From: Verrucomicrobiales bacterium
GTDB lineage: Bacteria; Verrucomicrobiota; Verrucomicrobiia; Verrucomicrobiales; DEV007
Direction of reading: 5' to 3'
Assembly: GCA_002726915.1 (NCBI GenBank)
Contig: PBSY01000048.1
Location: 1 to 64,000, forward strand
Length of the DNA: 64,000 bases
Below the pieces are notes generated by a model. It was given only the letters and a program-made list of their open reading frames with translations. It was not told the DNA's origin and searched no databases. Of the stretch, positions 1 through 8,080 are shown piece by piece (within the stretch, counting starts at the first letter, position 1; each line of letters begins with the position of its first letter). A program made the translations under genes and the position numbers.

Positions 1-56
1 ACCGGAACGCCAAGAAGGGCGAGGAATCCAAGCGGGTTAGCGAAAGCGATCGGCAT
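1..56 (-). CDS. BatA-like membrane protein, 5' end only (partial)
   Basis: Only the first 18 codons lie in the window. Reading left from the ATG at 54-56 they give MPIAFANPLGFLALLGVP, a short hydrophobic opening of the kind that starts BatA/aerotolerance-type proteins (first membrane segment before a von Willebrand factor A region). The start codon is one base beyond the stop codon of the DUF58 gene at 58, and both are on the minus strand, so the two are almost certainly co-transcribed. MoxR, DUF58 and BatA/VWA genes commonly sit together, which supports the guess. The rest of the protein is outside the window, so no VWA domain can be seen. Confidence 0.55.
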   Translation of the reverse strand, partial: MPIAFANPLGFLALLGVP

Positions 57-57
57 G

Positions 58-948
58 TTAGACGAGTTGTATGGCTCCTGCCTGAATGGCTTCAAGTTTC
101 ATCGCCTTCTCGAACGTTCCGTGAGCCGGAATGCGAGCGAGCGGGGCCTGAGCTTTAATGGCTGCTGCTTTCCATCGTTCGAAGTGATTATGGTAAGTTT
201 TGAGGTAGCTTTTAAGAAGCGGAGGATCGATGCGTCGGTCATGTTTGGAGCCGCTTTCGGTCTCGATAAACTCGTAGTTTCCATTCCAGTCGGGGTTTGA
301 CTCGTCTCTTGAAAACGGGCAAAGAATAGCGGCCCGTCCGTTATTGTGTTGGAGTCCTCGAATAGTGGACTCGGGGGCGGCTGGGAATAAAGCGTCACTG
401 AGGAAAATACGCAGTGATCGTGTTCGAAACGGAATAATCGCAAGATTAGGTGTGATTGAAGCTTCGACTTCAGGAAGAGACTCGGCCGCGTCTGCCCAAT
501 GGTGGTTCAATATGCATTGTGTTTCAGCATGTTTCCAGTGATCTCCTTTGACAAGAAAAACGCGGGCGCTGGCGGCAGCCTGTTCTGCGGCGAAGAAACA
601 AAAGTAGAAAAGTTCGAGTACACGTCGCGACTTTTCTTCAGTCGCGAACATGGAACCTGACACGTCAAGAATGATCTCAACGATTGGGCGAACTTCTTCA
701 CGATAGAGTTTCAGGGTATAGTCGCCAGTCCGCGCAAAAGTCTGCCAATTTATATGCCGAGGATCGTCACCCGGTAGGTATTGGCGATGATCCTGAAAGT
801 CCAGTGAACTGCCGACCCCTGAGCCTGCGTAGTCACCAGGATTACCCTTCCAGTTTTGATCTTTCAGAGGCAGGGTGAAAAGGCCAGTGTAGGCCCGACA
901 GCGGCCAGACAACTGATTTAGATCAATATTTTCTGAGAGAAAAGGCAT
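58..948 (-). CDS. DUF58 domain-containing protein
   Basis: A 296-residue cytoplasmic protein of the DUF58 family, which accompanies MoxR ATPases and VWA proteins. The family signature is at about residues 53-86: DHRQYLPGDDPRHINW followed by an aromatic-rich LYREE stretch. A MIDAS-like sequence DVSGSM follows at residues 95-100, typical of the VWA-like fold in these proteins. No signal peptide or membrane segment is visible. The ATG overlaps the stop of the upstream ABC permease (ATGA at 945-948), and the downstream BatA-like gene starts one base after its stop, so translation is probably coupled. The molecular function of DUF58 is not established; an adaptor role for MoxR chaperones is inferred from context. 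Confidence 0.9.
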   Translation of the reverse strand: MPFLSENIDLNQLSGRCRAYTGLFTLPLKDQNWKGNPGDYAGSGVGSSLDFQDHRQYLPGDDPRHINWQTFARTGDYTLKLYREEVRPIVEIILDVSGSMFATEEKSRRVLELFYFCFFAAEQAAASARVFLVKGDHWKHAETQCILNHHWADAAESLPEVEASITPNLAIIPFRTRSLRIFLSDALFPAAPESTIRGLQHNNGRAAILCPFSRDESNPDWNGNYEFIETESGSKHDRRIDPPLLKSYLKTYHNHFERWKAAAIKAQAPLARIPAHGTFEKAMKLEAIQAGAIQLV

Positions 949-2378
949 CAGTTAGAGCGACTGAGGCAGCGAAAAAATTCTGCGAGGGACTTTCGACTTC
1001 GGATTAAGGGAATTCCGATGCAGAGGATAGTGGTGCAGGGAATGATGAAGAGAAACTGAATGTTGTTTAGCTCTGAATTTTCGAAGGCGAACATCAGGAC
1101 CGAGGGCAGTGGTAGCAGCGTGAAGATGAGTTCTTGCCAACTCCCGGTAGCGATGTCGACAGCGGCTTTCACCATGATAGTGATACCGCCGATGATCGCC
1201 TGAATTAGCAGGTAAAGAGCAAAGGTGAATTTTGATCCGGTGTGTGAGGGGAAGAAAAGTGAGATGATAGCAAGAGGAAAGATCACGATGTTGCAGGCGC
1301 TTAGATAAACTAGAAGACTCTGGCGCTCCAGATTGCTTCCGCTCGACTGATCCCAAAAAACGAGACTGGCTATCAGGCTGATTGTCGCGACGACAAAGAA
1401 AAAGATACCCGAGAGCCACCCCGGTGTCAGGAATAGCCCGAAAAATCGCGTAATTGGATTCTTGGAAAATGGCTGCACGACTCGTGTGAAAATTGGCAGT
1501 GGTTCCGTAAGGGCATCTACTGTCGCAACGCAGAGAAGGACGCTAATAATTATTGGGTTTACAGGAACAGGATCATAACCGAAGAGGAGGCCAAGTCCGA
1601 AACAAAGCCCGGTTGCGAGGAGTGCCGAGAGGCGTTTTCGAGTCGCGTGATTCTCCGAGAGGGAAGATATCCGGCTGGCTCCGAAAGCAAGGAAGTAGTA
1701 GGTGCCAAAGGCACCAATTAGAAGGATAAGGAACAAAAATCCCCATTCCATTGTAGAGCCAGAGTTGTTGATAAGAACTTCGCTCACAAAGGCACCTAGA
1801 GCCGAAAGGAGTATGGCAAGCCCGATGCAAGCGACACCTCTTACGAGGATATTTGGGAAGGCTGAGCAGCCTATGGTGATGGCTGTAGCAAGAGCAGAAC
1901 CAATTCCAATCAGGGTGAGGGCAATGAGGTCGACGATGAAATTGACGTTGCCGAGAAAGTAGCGAATGACGAGATAGGGAAGAACGCTAGCAGCAAAAAG
2001 GATGCCTTGCGCATTGAGTGCTGTCCATTTTCCAAGGGTGACTCGCCATCCGTTAAGCCGGGTCATGTGGATCAGATCCATCGTGTTCGACTGATATTCG
2101 GAGCTGAGAGCATTGAAGCCGCGAAGCGGCTGAATGAAGAGCAGCACCGAAATAATCACAAACCAGAAAAAGAAATCAGAGTTGGAATCGCCCGGAGCGC
2201 TTAATGCGGTGAGCAGACACAGCATCATAAAAGTGTGTAGCAGGATAAAGGCGATAACGAACATGTTAGTTCGCATACCCTGACGTAGCTCTTTGACAAG
2301 CATTGGGCTGAGACGCGAGGAGAAATCCGCCATGCGTTTGGCAAGGGTTTCCAAATCAGCTGTTGATGTTTCGTTCAT
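948..2378 (-). CDS. ABC-2 type transporter permease, large multi-span
   Basis: A 476-residue integral membrane protein with about twelve hydrophobic segments. The N-terminal part resembles ABC-2 permeases: MLVKELRQGMRTN before the first span, then a cytoplasmic EYQSNTMDLIHMTRL segment that looks like the coupling helix of NatB/ABC-2 proteins. The ATP-binding partner is just upstream (2397-3428, 18 bases away). The stop codon overlaps the start of the DUF58 gene. The substrate is unknown. The association with MoxR/DUF58 suggests assembly or export of envelope proteins rather than nutrient uptake; that is inference from gene order only. Confidence 0.82.
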   Translation of the reverse strand: MNETSTADLETLAKRMADFSSRLSPMLVKELRQGMRTNMFVIAFILLHTFMMLCLLTALSAPGDSNSDFFFWFVIISVLLFIQPLRGFNALSSEYQSNTMDLIHMTRLNGWRVTLGKWTALNAQGILFAASVLPYLVIRYFLGNVNFIVDLIALTLIGIGSALATAITIGCSAFPNILVRGVACIGLAILLSALGAFVSEVLINNSGSTMEWGFLFLILLIGAFGTYYFLAFGASRISSLSENHATRKRLSALLATGLCFGLGLLFGYDPVPVNPIIISVLLCVATVDALTEPLPIFTRVVQPFSKNPITRFFGLFLTPGWLSGIFFFVVATISLIASLVFWDQSSGSNLERQSLLVYLSACNIVIFPLAIISLFFPSHTGSKFTFALYLLIQAIIGGITIMVKAAVDIATGSWQELIFTLLPLPSVLMFAFENSELNNIQFLFIIPCTTILCIGIPLIRSRKSLAEFFRCLSRSN

Positions 2379-2396
2379 GCGTCAAAGTTACATCAA

Positions 2397-3428
2397 TCAG
2401 CTTACCCCCAGTGTGCTTGATTCTTCGATTTCTCCCAGAATTTCAATAAATGCATCCTCCAGTTTTCTTTCCTCTTGGTGAAAATCTATGATCGAAAGAC
2501 CGTCGCTGATCATCCGGCGAAGAACCTGAGCGATGTCCTCGTCTGCGGCGGGTTCAACTTCAATACGACCGCCTCTTTTGGTGGAATCGCGAAAAGTTAC
2601 GCCGGGGGCCAAGGATGCCCACTCCTTAAGTTTTTCAGGCGGGTCCTTCAATTGGACTTCAACGAGGCATGTGCTGGATTTCTTTTTACGGAGATTTTCG
2701 GAGCTGCCGTGATGAATGATTTTTCCTTCATTGATAAAGAGGAGTGAATCGCACATCTCATCCAGTTCTGAAAGAATGTGGGAACTGATGAAGACAGTTT
2801 TTCCGTCTTCAGCGAGAATACGGATGAGGTGCTTTAGTTCAACTCTTGCTTTAGGATCTAGCCCGGCCGCAGGCTCGTCGAGAACCAGCACTTCGGGATC
2901 GTGGAGGAGGGCCCGCCCTAGACAAAGGCGTTGCCCCATTCCTTTACTCAGTTTGTCGATCAATCGATCGGCTAGCGAGGCGAGGTCAGTGAACTCCATC
3001 ACTTCTACGATACGGTTAATGCGTTCTTGCCCCTGGTATCCAAGGGCCCGAGCAAAAAAGTCTAGATATTCCACCACCGTCATATTTTGGTAGGTGCCAT
3101 AATTGTCGGGCATCCAACCTATCTTCCTCCGAACCTCCGCGGGATAGTCAACCACATTGATTCCACAGACCTTGACTTCGCCAGAGTTGGGATAGTCTAG
3201 CGTGGCAAGAATTCGCATTGTTGTGGTCTTGCCGGCACCGTTCGCGCCGACGAATCCGACAACCTGGCCGCGGGAGATTTCGAAGGAAATATTGTTCACG
3301 GCCTGAATGCCGCTGAAAGAGCGAGTCAAATGGGTTACTTCGATCGCTGGAGGATCTGATGGTTTGGGGGTATTGACGATTTTCTCCCCTTGAGTCTGGT
3401 TGGTCTCGTCTTCCGGTAGATCACTCAT
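2397..3428 (-). CDS. ABC transporter ATP-binding protein (NatA-like)
   Basis: A 343-residue ATPase with one nucleotide-binding domain. Walker A is GANGAGKTT (about 61-69), the signature is LSKGMGQR (about 160-167), Walker B is LVLDEP (about 181-186), and the H-loop histidine is in SSHILSE. A tail of about 90 residues after the domain is typical of NatA/GldA-type exporters. The first 28 residues are polar and extra. I place the start at the ATG 3426-3428 rather than the TTG two codons upstream; the ATG overlaps the stop codon of the preceding gene (3421-3423) by 8 bases. It should pair with the permease at 948-2378. Confidence 0.95.
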   Translation of the reverse strand: MSDLPEDETNQTQGEKIVNTPKPSDPPAIEVTHLTRSFSGIQAVNNISFEISRGQVVGFVGANGAGKTTTMRILATLDYPNSGEVKVCGINVVDYPAEVRRKIGWMPDNYGTYQNMTVVEYLDFFARALGYQGQERINRIVEVMEFTDLASLADRLIDKLSKGMGQRLCLGRALLHDPEVLVLDEPAAGLDPKARVELKHLIRILAEDGKTVFISSHILSELDEMCDSLLFINEGKIIHHGSSENLRKKKSSTCLVEVQLKDPPEKLKEWASLAPGVTFRDSTKRGGRIEVEPAADEDIAQVLRRMISDGLSIIDFHQEERKLEDAFIEILGEIEESSTLGVS

Positions 3429-5223
3429 TTTCAAAGGAAGGTTGGGTGCTCAAAGCCATCCCTGTTAGAACGACAACTTCTCGTTCCCAGTCGATGCTGG
3501 GGTGAGACGGGATCGGGAATGACCCCGCCGATTTGGGGATTGCAAAATAGCGTTCGCGTTCGTTAGCAAGAGTTAGAATACGTTTGCCGAGTGCCTTGCT
3601 GAACGAATCCGTAGAGCCCTTGAGCCAGTTCTCGAAGGCCGCACTGCTTGAGGGTTCGAGAGGGATAGGGCTGCCAGGTGCGATGACTGCGTCTTCGGGA
3701 GACACCCATATTTTGCCATCGACTCCGCGGAAGTAGAGCGAAGTTATCGCGACCGGGAGACTCGAAATCAAAGAAGGGGGGGCGCCGTCGGTTTGAGTCG
3801 CTTCCATCTCGATGCGGGCTCTGGTCGGTTGTGACGAACGAATCGAGAAACCTTGCTCTGATCGGCTGCGAAAAAATCCACCGCCATAGCGCTGGCCCTT
3901 GAAGTGGTATGCAATGTTTCGGGCGGAAGAAGATGAGAGTGGATTGAAAACACTGTTAGGCAGGTTCACTGGATCCATTACCATCTCAGCGTTCGCATCA
4001 AAGCCAGATTGCAGCACCACTCCAGTTCGGCTGACTTGCTCTTGGGTAAGGTAAAGTCGCATTTCCCCCGGTTGAGACTGAATATCCGCAAGGGTTGCCC
4101 GATAGCCACGCCCGCCGAGACCATCTTCGAGGAAAATGATGACAACGATAATGAGACAGGCGGCTACTGAAATAATGGGGGTGGTATAGAATAAGCGATG
4201 CCTTTGTCCTTTCTTCGCAAAGTGAAATAAGTTCACCGGCGCTACGACAATGGCGAAGATGAGAAGTGGTATGAGAATGAGTCCCGGATTGAACTTTTTT
4301 TCTCCGAATTCGCTTCGAAGAGTCCAATCGCTTCCAAAATAGCTTTCGAGTTCACTACTGCGCCTTGGTGTCTCTTCGATCTTTGTATAATCGTCCACGA
4401 TGGAGACGTTCAGTTGGTTCCCATCCCATTTTTTGACGTGCACTTGGCCGAGGCTGAGTTGTCCGCTTTGTGTTGCTTTGACTCGTGTTCGAACTCCGTC
4501 GATCCCTAGATCGGTGATAGCGAAATTCTTTTGTGATTCGGGCACAAAAATGTCTAGTCGGCCTCCCATTCGGACCCATTCGAGGAGGCTTCTTGTCTGG
4601 GTATCGTTGAGACCCTCCCATGACTTGAGGTCGATTAGAAGGCAATCGAGCGAGGAATAACCTCTCCAGTTGATGGGTAGCTGTTCCGGCAGATACGGTA
4701 GGGCAAAACGTGCGTCGCCGGGGGTTCGATTCTTAACATGTTCGTCGAGTTCAAACCGACTGCGACGAGCCAACGCCTTACTGATGCCAATTGCAGGGAA
4801 GATATCATTCGCCTCATGACCAATGGAGCGTGTCAGTTGACCGAGGCCGGGTGAGGTAACGTTTACTCTAACGTTGCGATAAGTGTAAGTGGCGAAGCGC
4901 GGTGCCAGTGGCAGATAAATTTCGCGAGTGACGACAGCGCCGTTCTCGACCAAAATAGATTCAGTAATATCGGTGGAGAGCTTTCGAGAAGCGCTGTCGC
5001 CAATGTTGACTTTCCATGTTCGATCTTTACCAGACCGATTGGAAATAGTTATTCGGAACGGAGTAGATCCTTGTTGACCTGCAGGGGCGAATACTGCATC
5101 GACCTTTACAGAGGTATTTCCCAGTTCATTAAAGGTTTCGTTAAGGATTGATACCTGAGCCTGAGCAGAGGTAGATATCAGGCAAAAGACAGTGGCGAGA
5201 ACGAAAGCGCGGAGGATTGGCAT
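3421..5223 (-). CDS. secreted/membrane-anchored protein, GATase-like, unknown function
   Basis: A 600-residue protein starting with a cleavable-looking signal peptide (MPILRAFVLATVFCLIST, AQA at about 21-23). The following 300 residues are predicted periplasmic and include a stretch around SSLDCLLIDLKSWEGL to MGGRLDIFVPE that resembles the glutamine-amidotransferase-like fold often found in proteins of MoxR/BatA clusters. Two membrane segments lie near residues 320-370 (GLILIPLLIFAIVVAPVNLF and IISVAACLIIVVIIFLEDG), with another extracytoplasmic region to the C-terminus. It lies between moxR and the ABC ATPase in the same orientation. No enzymatic residues are recognised; a structural or envelope-assembly role is inferred from position. 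Confidence 0.8.
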   Translation of the reverse strand: MPILRAFVLATVFCLISTSAQAQVSILNETFNELGNTSVKVDAVFAPAGQQGSTPFRITISNRSGKDRTWKVNIGDSASRKLSTDITESILVENGAVVTREIYLPLAPRFATYTYRNVRVNVTSPGLGQLTRSIGHEANDIFPAIGISKALARRSRFELDEHVKNRTPGDARFALPYLPEQLPINWRGYSSLDCLLIDLKSWEGLNDTQTRSLLEWVRMGGRLDIFVPESQKNFAITDLGIDGVRTRVKATQSGQLSLGQVHVKKWDGNQLNVSIVDDYTKIEETPRRSSELESYFGSDWTLRSEFGEKKFNPGLILIPLLIFAIVVAPVNLFHFAKKGQRHRLFYTTPIISVAACLIIVVIIFLEDGLGGRGYRATLADIQSQPGEMRLYLTQEQVSRTGVVLQSGFDANAEMVMDPVNLPNSVFNPLSSSSARNIAYHFKGQRYGGGFFRSRSEQGFSIRSSQPTRARIEMEATQTDGAPPSLISSLPVAITSLYFRGVDGKIWVSPEDAVIAPGSPIPLEPSSSAAFENWLKGSTDSFSKALGKRILTLANERERYFAIPKSAGSFPIPSHPSIDWEREVVVLTGMALSTQPSFENE

Positions 5224-5272
5224 ATCTCAGGGTGGTCTTTTGGGGACGATACGTATTTGCTGCAGAATCCTT

Positions 5273-6277
5273 TCAAGCTTCCTTGAGAGTCGCGGGTAGA
5301 TCCATGTCTTGTCTCGGGACTTCTTTGAGAAGGGCTTCTACGATACCTCGATTACTGAGCCCCTCGATGCGAGCTTCATATTCAAGAATGATGCGGTGTT
5401 GAAGCACTGGGATGGCAACATCCGCTACGTCTTCAAAGCTTGCGTTGATTCTTCCGGCCATTAGAGCCCTCGCCTTCGCTGCTGAAGCCAAGCCGAGAGC
5501 GGCTCGAGGGCTCGCTCCGAATTTAATCGAGTTGGCTGTTTCAGAAACTCCGCGATGGGTGCCGTCGACAAGGCGCGATATATAGGAAGCGACCACGTCG
5601 GGAAGATAAATCTTACGAACCGCGTTGTTGAGTGCGACCAGTTCTTCAGTGCTCAACACGACGGGAACCTCGGGTTCGACCCCCATTTCGCGGTTTTGAA
5701 TAATGGTCTGCAAAGTTTCTGCGGAATTGCGCTGGACCTCAAGTTTGAAAAGGAAGCGATCGAGTTGGGCTTCGGGGAGCGGGTAGGTTCCTTCCAACTC
5801 GATCGGATTCTGAGTCGCCAGAACGAAGAAGGGGAAGGGGAGTTCGTGGGGTTCGCCGAGAACGGTAACACGTTGTTCCTGCATGGCTTCGAGCAAGGCT
5901 GACTGCGTTTTCGGAGAAGCACGGTTGATTTCGTCGGCGAGGACGATATTGGCGAAAATGGGACCTTCCTGAAAGACAAATTGGTGCCCCTTAGCGGTAT
6001 CTTGGAGAACGGGGTTGCCCGTAATGTCGCCCGGAAGAAGGTCGGGAGTGAATTGGATCCGCTTGTTCTTGAGTTCCAAAGTCTTAGCAAGGCCCTTCAC
6101 CAATTCGGTTTTACCAAGCCCTGGCAGGCCTTCGAGCAGTATATGGCCGCGGGCAAGGAGGCCTGTAATAACCAGTCCAATGAGGTCCTCCTGTCCAAAG
6201 AGTAACTGATTGAGAGTTTCTTGCAGGTCTTTTACTTTTGAGGCGTGGGCGGTGATTTCAGCTTCATCTAACGGCAT
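5273..6277 (-). CDS. MoxR family AAA+ ATPase
   Basis: A 334-residue MoxR-type AAA+ ATPase, close to the usual length. Walker A is GLPGLGKT (50-57), Walker B is LADEINRA (113-120), and sensor 1 is in LATQNPIELEGTYPLPEAQ, a nearly invariant MoxR sequence. MoxR proteins act as chaperone-like ATPases together with VWA/DUF58 proteins. It is the first gene of the minus-strand cluster that continues to position 1. The start ATG (6275-6277) faces rpsP divergently, so the 180-base gap probably contains both promoters. Confidence 0.96.
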   Translation of the reverse strand: MPLDEAEITAHASKVKDLQETLNQLLFGQEDLIGLVITGLLARGHILLEGLPGLGKTELVKGLAKTLELKNKRIQFTPDLLPGDITGNPVLQDTAKGHQFVFQEGPIFANIVLADEINRASPKTQSALLEAMQEQRVTVLGEPHELPFPFFVLATQNPIELEGTYPLPEAQLDRFLFKLEVQRNSAETLQTIIQNREMGVEPEVPVVLSTEELVALNNAVRKIYLPDVVASYISRLVDGTHRGVSETANSIKFGASPRAALGLASAAKARALMAGRINASFEDVADVAIPVLQHRIILEYEARIEGLSNRGIVEALLKEVPRQDMDLPATLKEA

Positions 6278-6459
6278 TAGGGCATTGAACGGGGTTGCCC
6301 CTAATCTGCAAGGAGAAAAGGAAGCTTTTGATGGGTCAATTTTCGGGAAACTACTAAAAACTACCGTTTGATTTTTTCGTGAACGCAGTTAACAAGTTGC
6401 GCTTCCCGCAAACGTTGCGGAATTCCCGAATTCGGGAGCTTACAAAAGGAAAAAGCAAA

Positions 6460-6711
6460 ATGGTTAAAATCAGATTGAGACGCGAGGGCACAAAAGATCG
6501 CCCCTATTACAAGATTGTGGTGACTGACGGTCGGGCGCGTCGCGAAGGACCTTACATTGAGCAAGTGGGCACTCATAATCCAATGAAGGATTCCGTCGAG
6601 ACAAAGCTGGATCTCGCAAAGATTGATGAGTGGATCGGTAAGGGCGCCCAGCCCTCCGATACTGTGCGCAGCCTGATCAAGAAAGCCCGACAGTCCGAAG
6701 CATCGGCCTAG
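6460..6711 (+). CDS. rpsP: 30S ribosomal protein S16
   Basis: Small-subunit ribosomal protein S16, 83 residues. The N-terminus [20 protein letters not shown] and the [19 protein letters not shown] segment are diagnostic. I use the ATG at 6460, preceded by AAAAGGA at 6445-6450; an upstream in-frame start would add 27 residues with no family match. It is followed after 60 bases by the KH-domain gene, as in many bacteria, but rimM and trmD, which often complete the group, are not here. Confidence 0.97.
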   Translation: MVKIRLRREGTKDRPYYKIVVTDGRARREGPYIEQVGTHNPMKDSVETKLDLAKIDEWIGKGAQPSDTVRSLIKKARQSEASA

Positions 6712-6771
6712 CGTCACCCCATGACTTAGGGGAAGGTGTTCCGATCGGGAACCTTCACTTGGTTTGCGACA

Positions 6772-7029
6772 ATGGAGGCTGAGCTGGCAATTCAAGAATT
6801 TCTTGAATATGTCGTCGTGCAGTTGATCAAGCACCCGGAGGAGGCCAGCGTTATCCACGAAAAAGATGATGAGCTCCACCTATACAATATTCGTCTTCAC
6901 CCCGATGATGCTGGTCGTGTCATCGGAAGAAACGGCAAAACGATAGGTGCAATACGCAGCCTCGCTGTTGCTTCAGCACAACGGCATGGGATTCACATAA
7001 ACGTGAGACTCGAAGACACAGAAACCTGA
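6772..7029 (+). CDS. khpA: KH domain RNA-binding protein (KhpA type)
   Basis: An 85-residue single KH domain protein. The GxxG loop is GRNG inside RVIGRNGKTIGAIRSL, the RNA-contacting motif of KhpA/YlqC proteins. Such proteins bind RNA, often with KhpB, and influence cell division or small-RNA handling in other bacteria. The ATG at 6772 gives a protein of family length; an alternative in-frame start at 6736 would add 12 residues without similarity to the family. It is downstream of rpsP in the same direction and probably co-transcribed. Confidence 0.87.
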   Translation: MEAELAIQEFLEYVVVQLIKHPEEASVIHEKDDELHLYNIRLHPDDAGRVIGRNGKTIGAIRSLAVASAQRHGIHINVRLEDTET

Positions 7030-7440
7030 CAAAAGTTTTTTTGAGTTTTTAGCCTCAAGTATCTGGAAGCTCTGAAGCCTGTGATGTCCCCGCAGTACAG
7101 GTGAAAGTTGTAGAAAACCTTTTTTCTTTAATCAGTCGAGCGACATACATCATTCGTTTGGCTTAGCATTCTATTTGGTTGACCAGTGCAGAGACGCCCC
7201 TATATGAAGCTCGTCTCCTGTGCGCTCCGCAGAATCTTGTTGATTTCTTCCGAGGCGAAGGTTTTACAGGGAGCTTTTCGATAAAGTATCTCGCGGAAAA
7301 AGCAGAACACACCAGCAATGAAAAAAAGTTAGGAATAGGCCGATTTGGGTCTTTACGCGGAAGAATTTTCTGTCGTAGGATCGCGGCCCTACTGTGGAGG
7401 CGTTCCTCTTAATAAAACGTTTGAAAGACCTGAAACTCTT
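7030..7440. other. intergenic region upstream of pilus-like operon
   Basis: A 411-base stretch without a convincing gene. An open frame of 77 codons at 7179-7412 has no recognisable protein character. A weak inverted repeat TTGAG/CTCAA occurs just after khpA but without a following T tract, so I do not call a terminator. The stretch probably contains the promoter and leader of the pilus-like operon. Confidence 0.5.
7179..7206 (+). promoter_or_regulatory. possible sigma-70 promoter for pilus-like operon
   Basis: TTGACC at 7179-7184 is followed after 16 bases by TATATG at 7201-7206 (or after 18 bases by TATGAA). It is the best match to a housekeeping promoter upstream of the operon. It would give a long leader of about 230 bases before the ATG at 7441. 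Weak call made by eye. Confidence 0.25.
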
Positions 7441-8043
7441 ATGAAAACTCTTGTCACAACTATCGCTGCGTTTGGGCTTTTGGTCCTATGCGGTAATGCA
7501 CAGCAACCGATTCGACTTGCGGTCGGCGACGTAGACGTCAAGTCGATGGCCGTTGAATCTCAGCAAACCCCCGAGTTCCAGGCGAGTGGTCCGAAGCCCA
7601 AACGCGTCCCAAGCCCCCGTCAATGGCTTGAGTTGGAAGTCGAATTCGAAGTCGATGGCGATAGGGACGCGGTAGTTCCTGAACTGCTGTTTCGCTACTA
7701 CATCGGCATGAAGGATCAGGCTGGCCAGTCGCTTGTCCTTACTGGTGACGTGACTCACACCAATGTAGTTTGCGGAGAAGAGAACTACTCGGCTGTCTAC
7801 GTGTCTCCTGACACGCTCGGGACGATCACTGGCGATTACCGTCGTTTTCAGACGAATGCTGTTGAGGCGTATGGCGTTGAGGTGTATTACAATGGTGTAA
7901 TCGTCGGCAGGGACTCCTCTCTAAGTGGTTCCAGACCCTTCTGGGAAGCTCTTTCCACGCGTCCAGGAGTGCTCGCAAAACATGAAACACCATTTGCACT
8001 TTTGTGGCTAGATCGCTACGCTGGTGTGAAGAAAGCCAACTAA
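7441..8043 (+). CDS. Amuc_1102-like pilus-associated protein
   Basis: A 200-residue exported protein. Residues 1-20 (MKTLVTTIAAFGLLVLCGNA) form a signal peptide, so I use the ATG at 7441 and not the upstream in-frame start at 7345. The mature part is beta-rich, with the sequence RQWLELEVEFEV and a conserved-looking PELLFRYYIG. It is recognised mainly by position: the same order of five genes (small exported protein, PilM-like, two single-span proteins, secretin) is found in the Akkermansia Amuc_1102-1098 locus, whose small member adopts a pilus-associated fold. A role in the periplasmic part of a pilus-like machine is inferred. Confidence 0.78.
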   Translation: MKTLVTTIAAFGLLVLCGNAQQPIRLAVGDVDVKSMAVESQQTPEFQASGPKPKRVPSPRQWLELEVEFEVDGDRDAVVPELLFRYYIGMKDQAGQSLVLTGDVTHTNVVCGEENYSAVYVSPDTLGTITGDYRRFQTNAVEAYGVEVYYNGVIVGRDSSLSGSRPFWEALSTRPGVLAKHETPFALLWLDRYAGVKKAN

Positions 8044-8080
8044 ATAATTGGCTTCTACCTTCCTTCTTTTATAGGCAATC

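Noticed and set aside
7179-7412. Open frame of 77 codons before the pilus-like operon
   Set aside because: No ribosome-binding site or protein-like pattern; composition looks like noncoding DNA.
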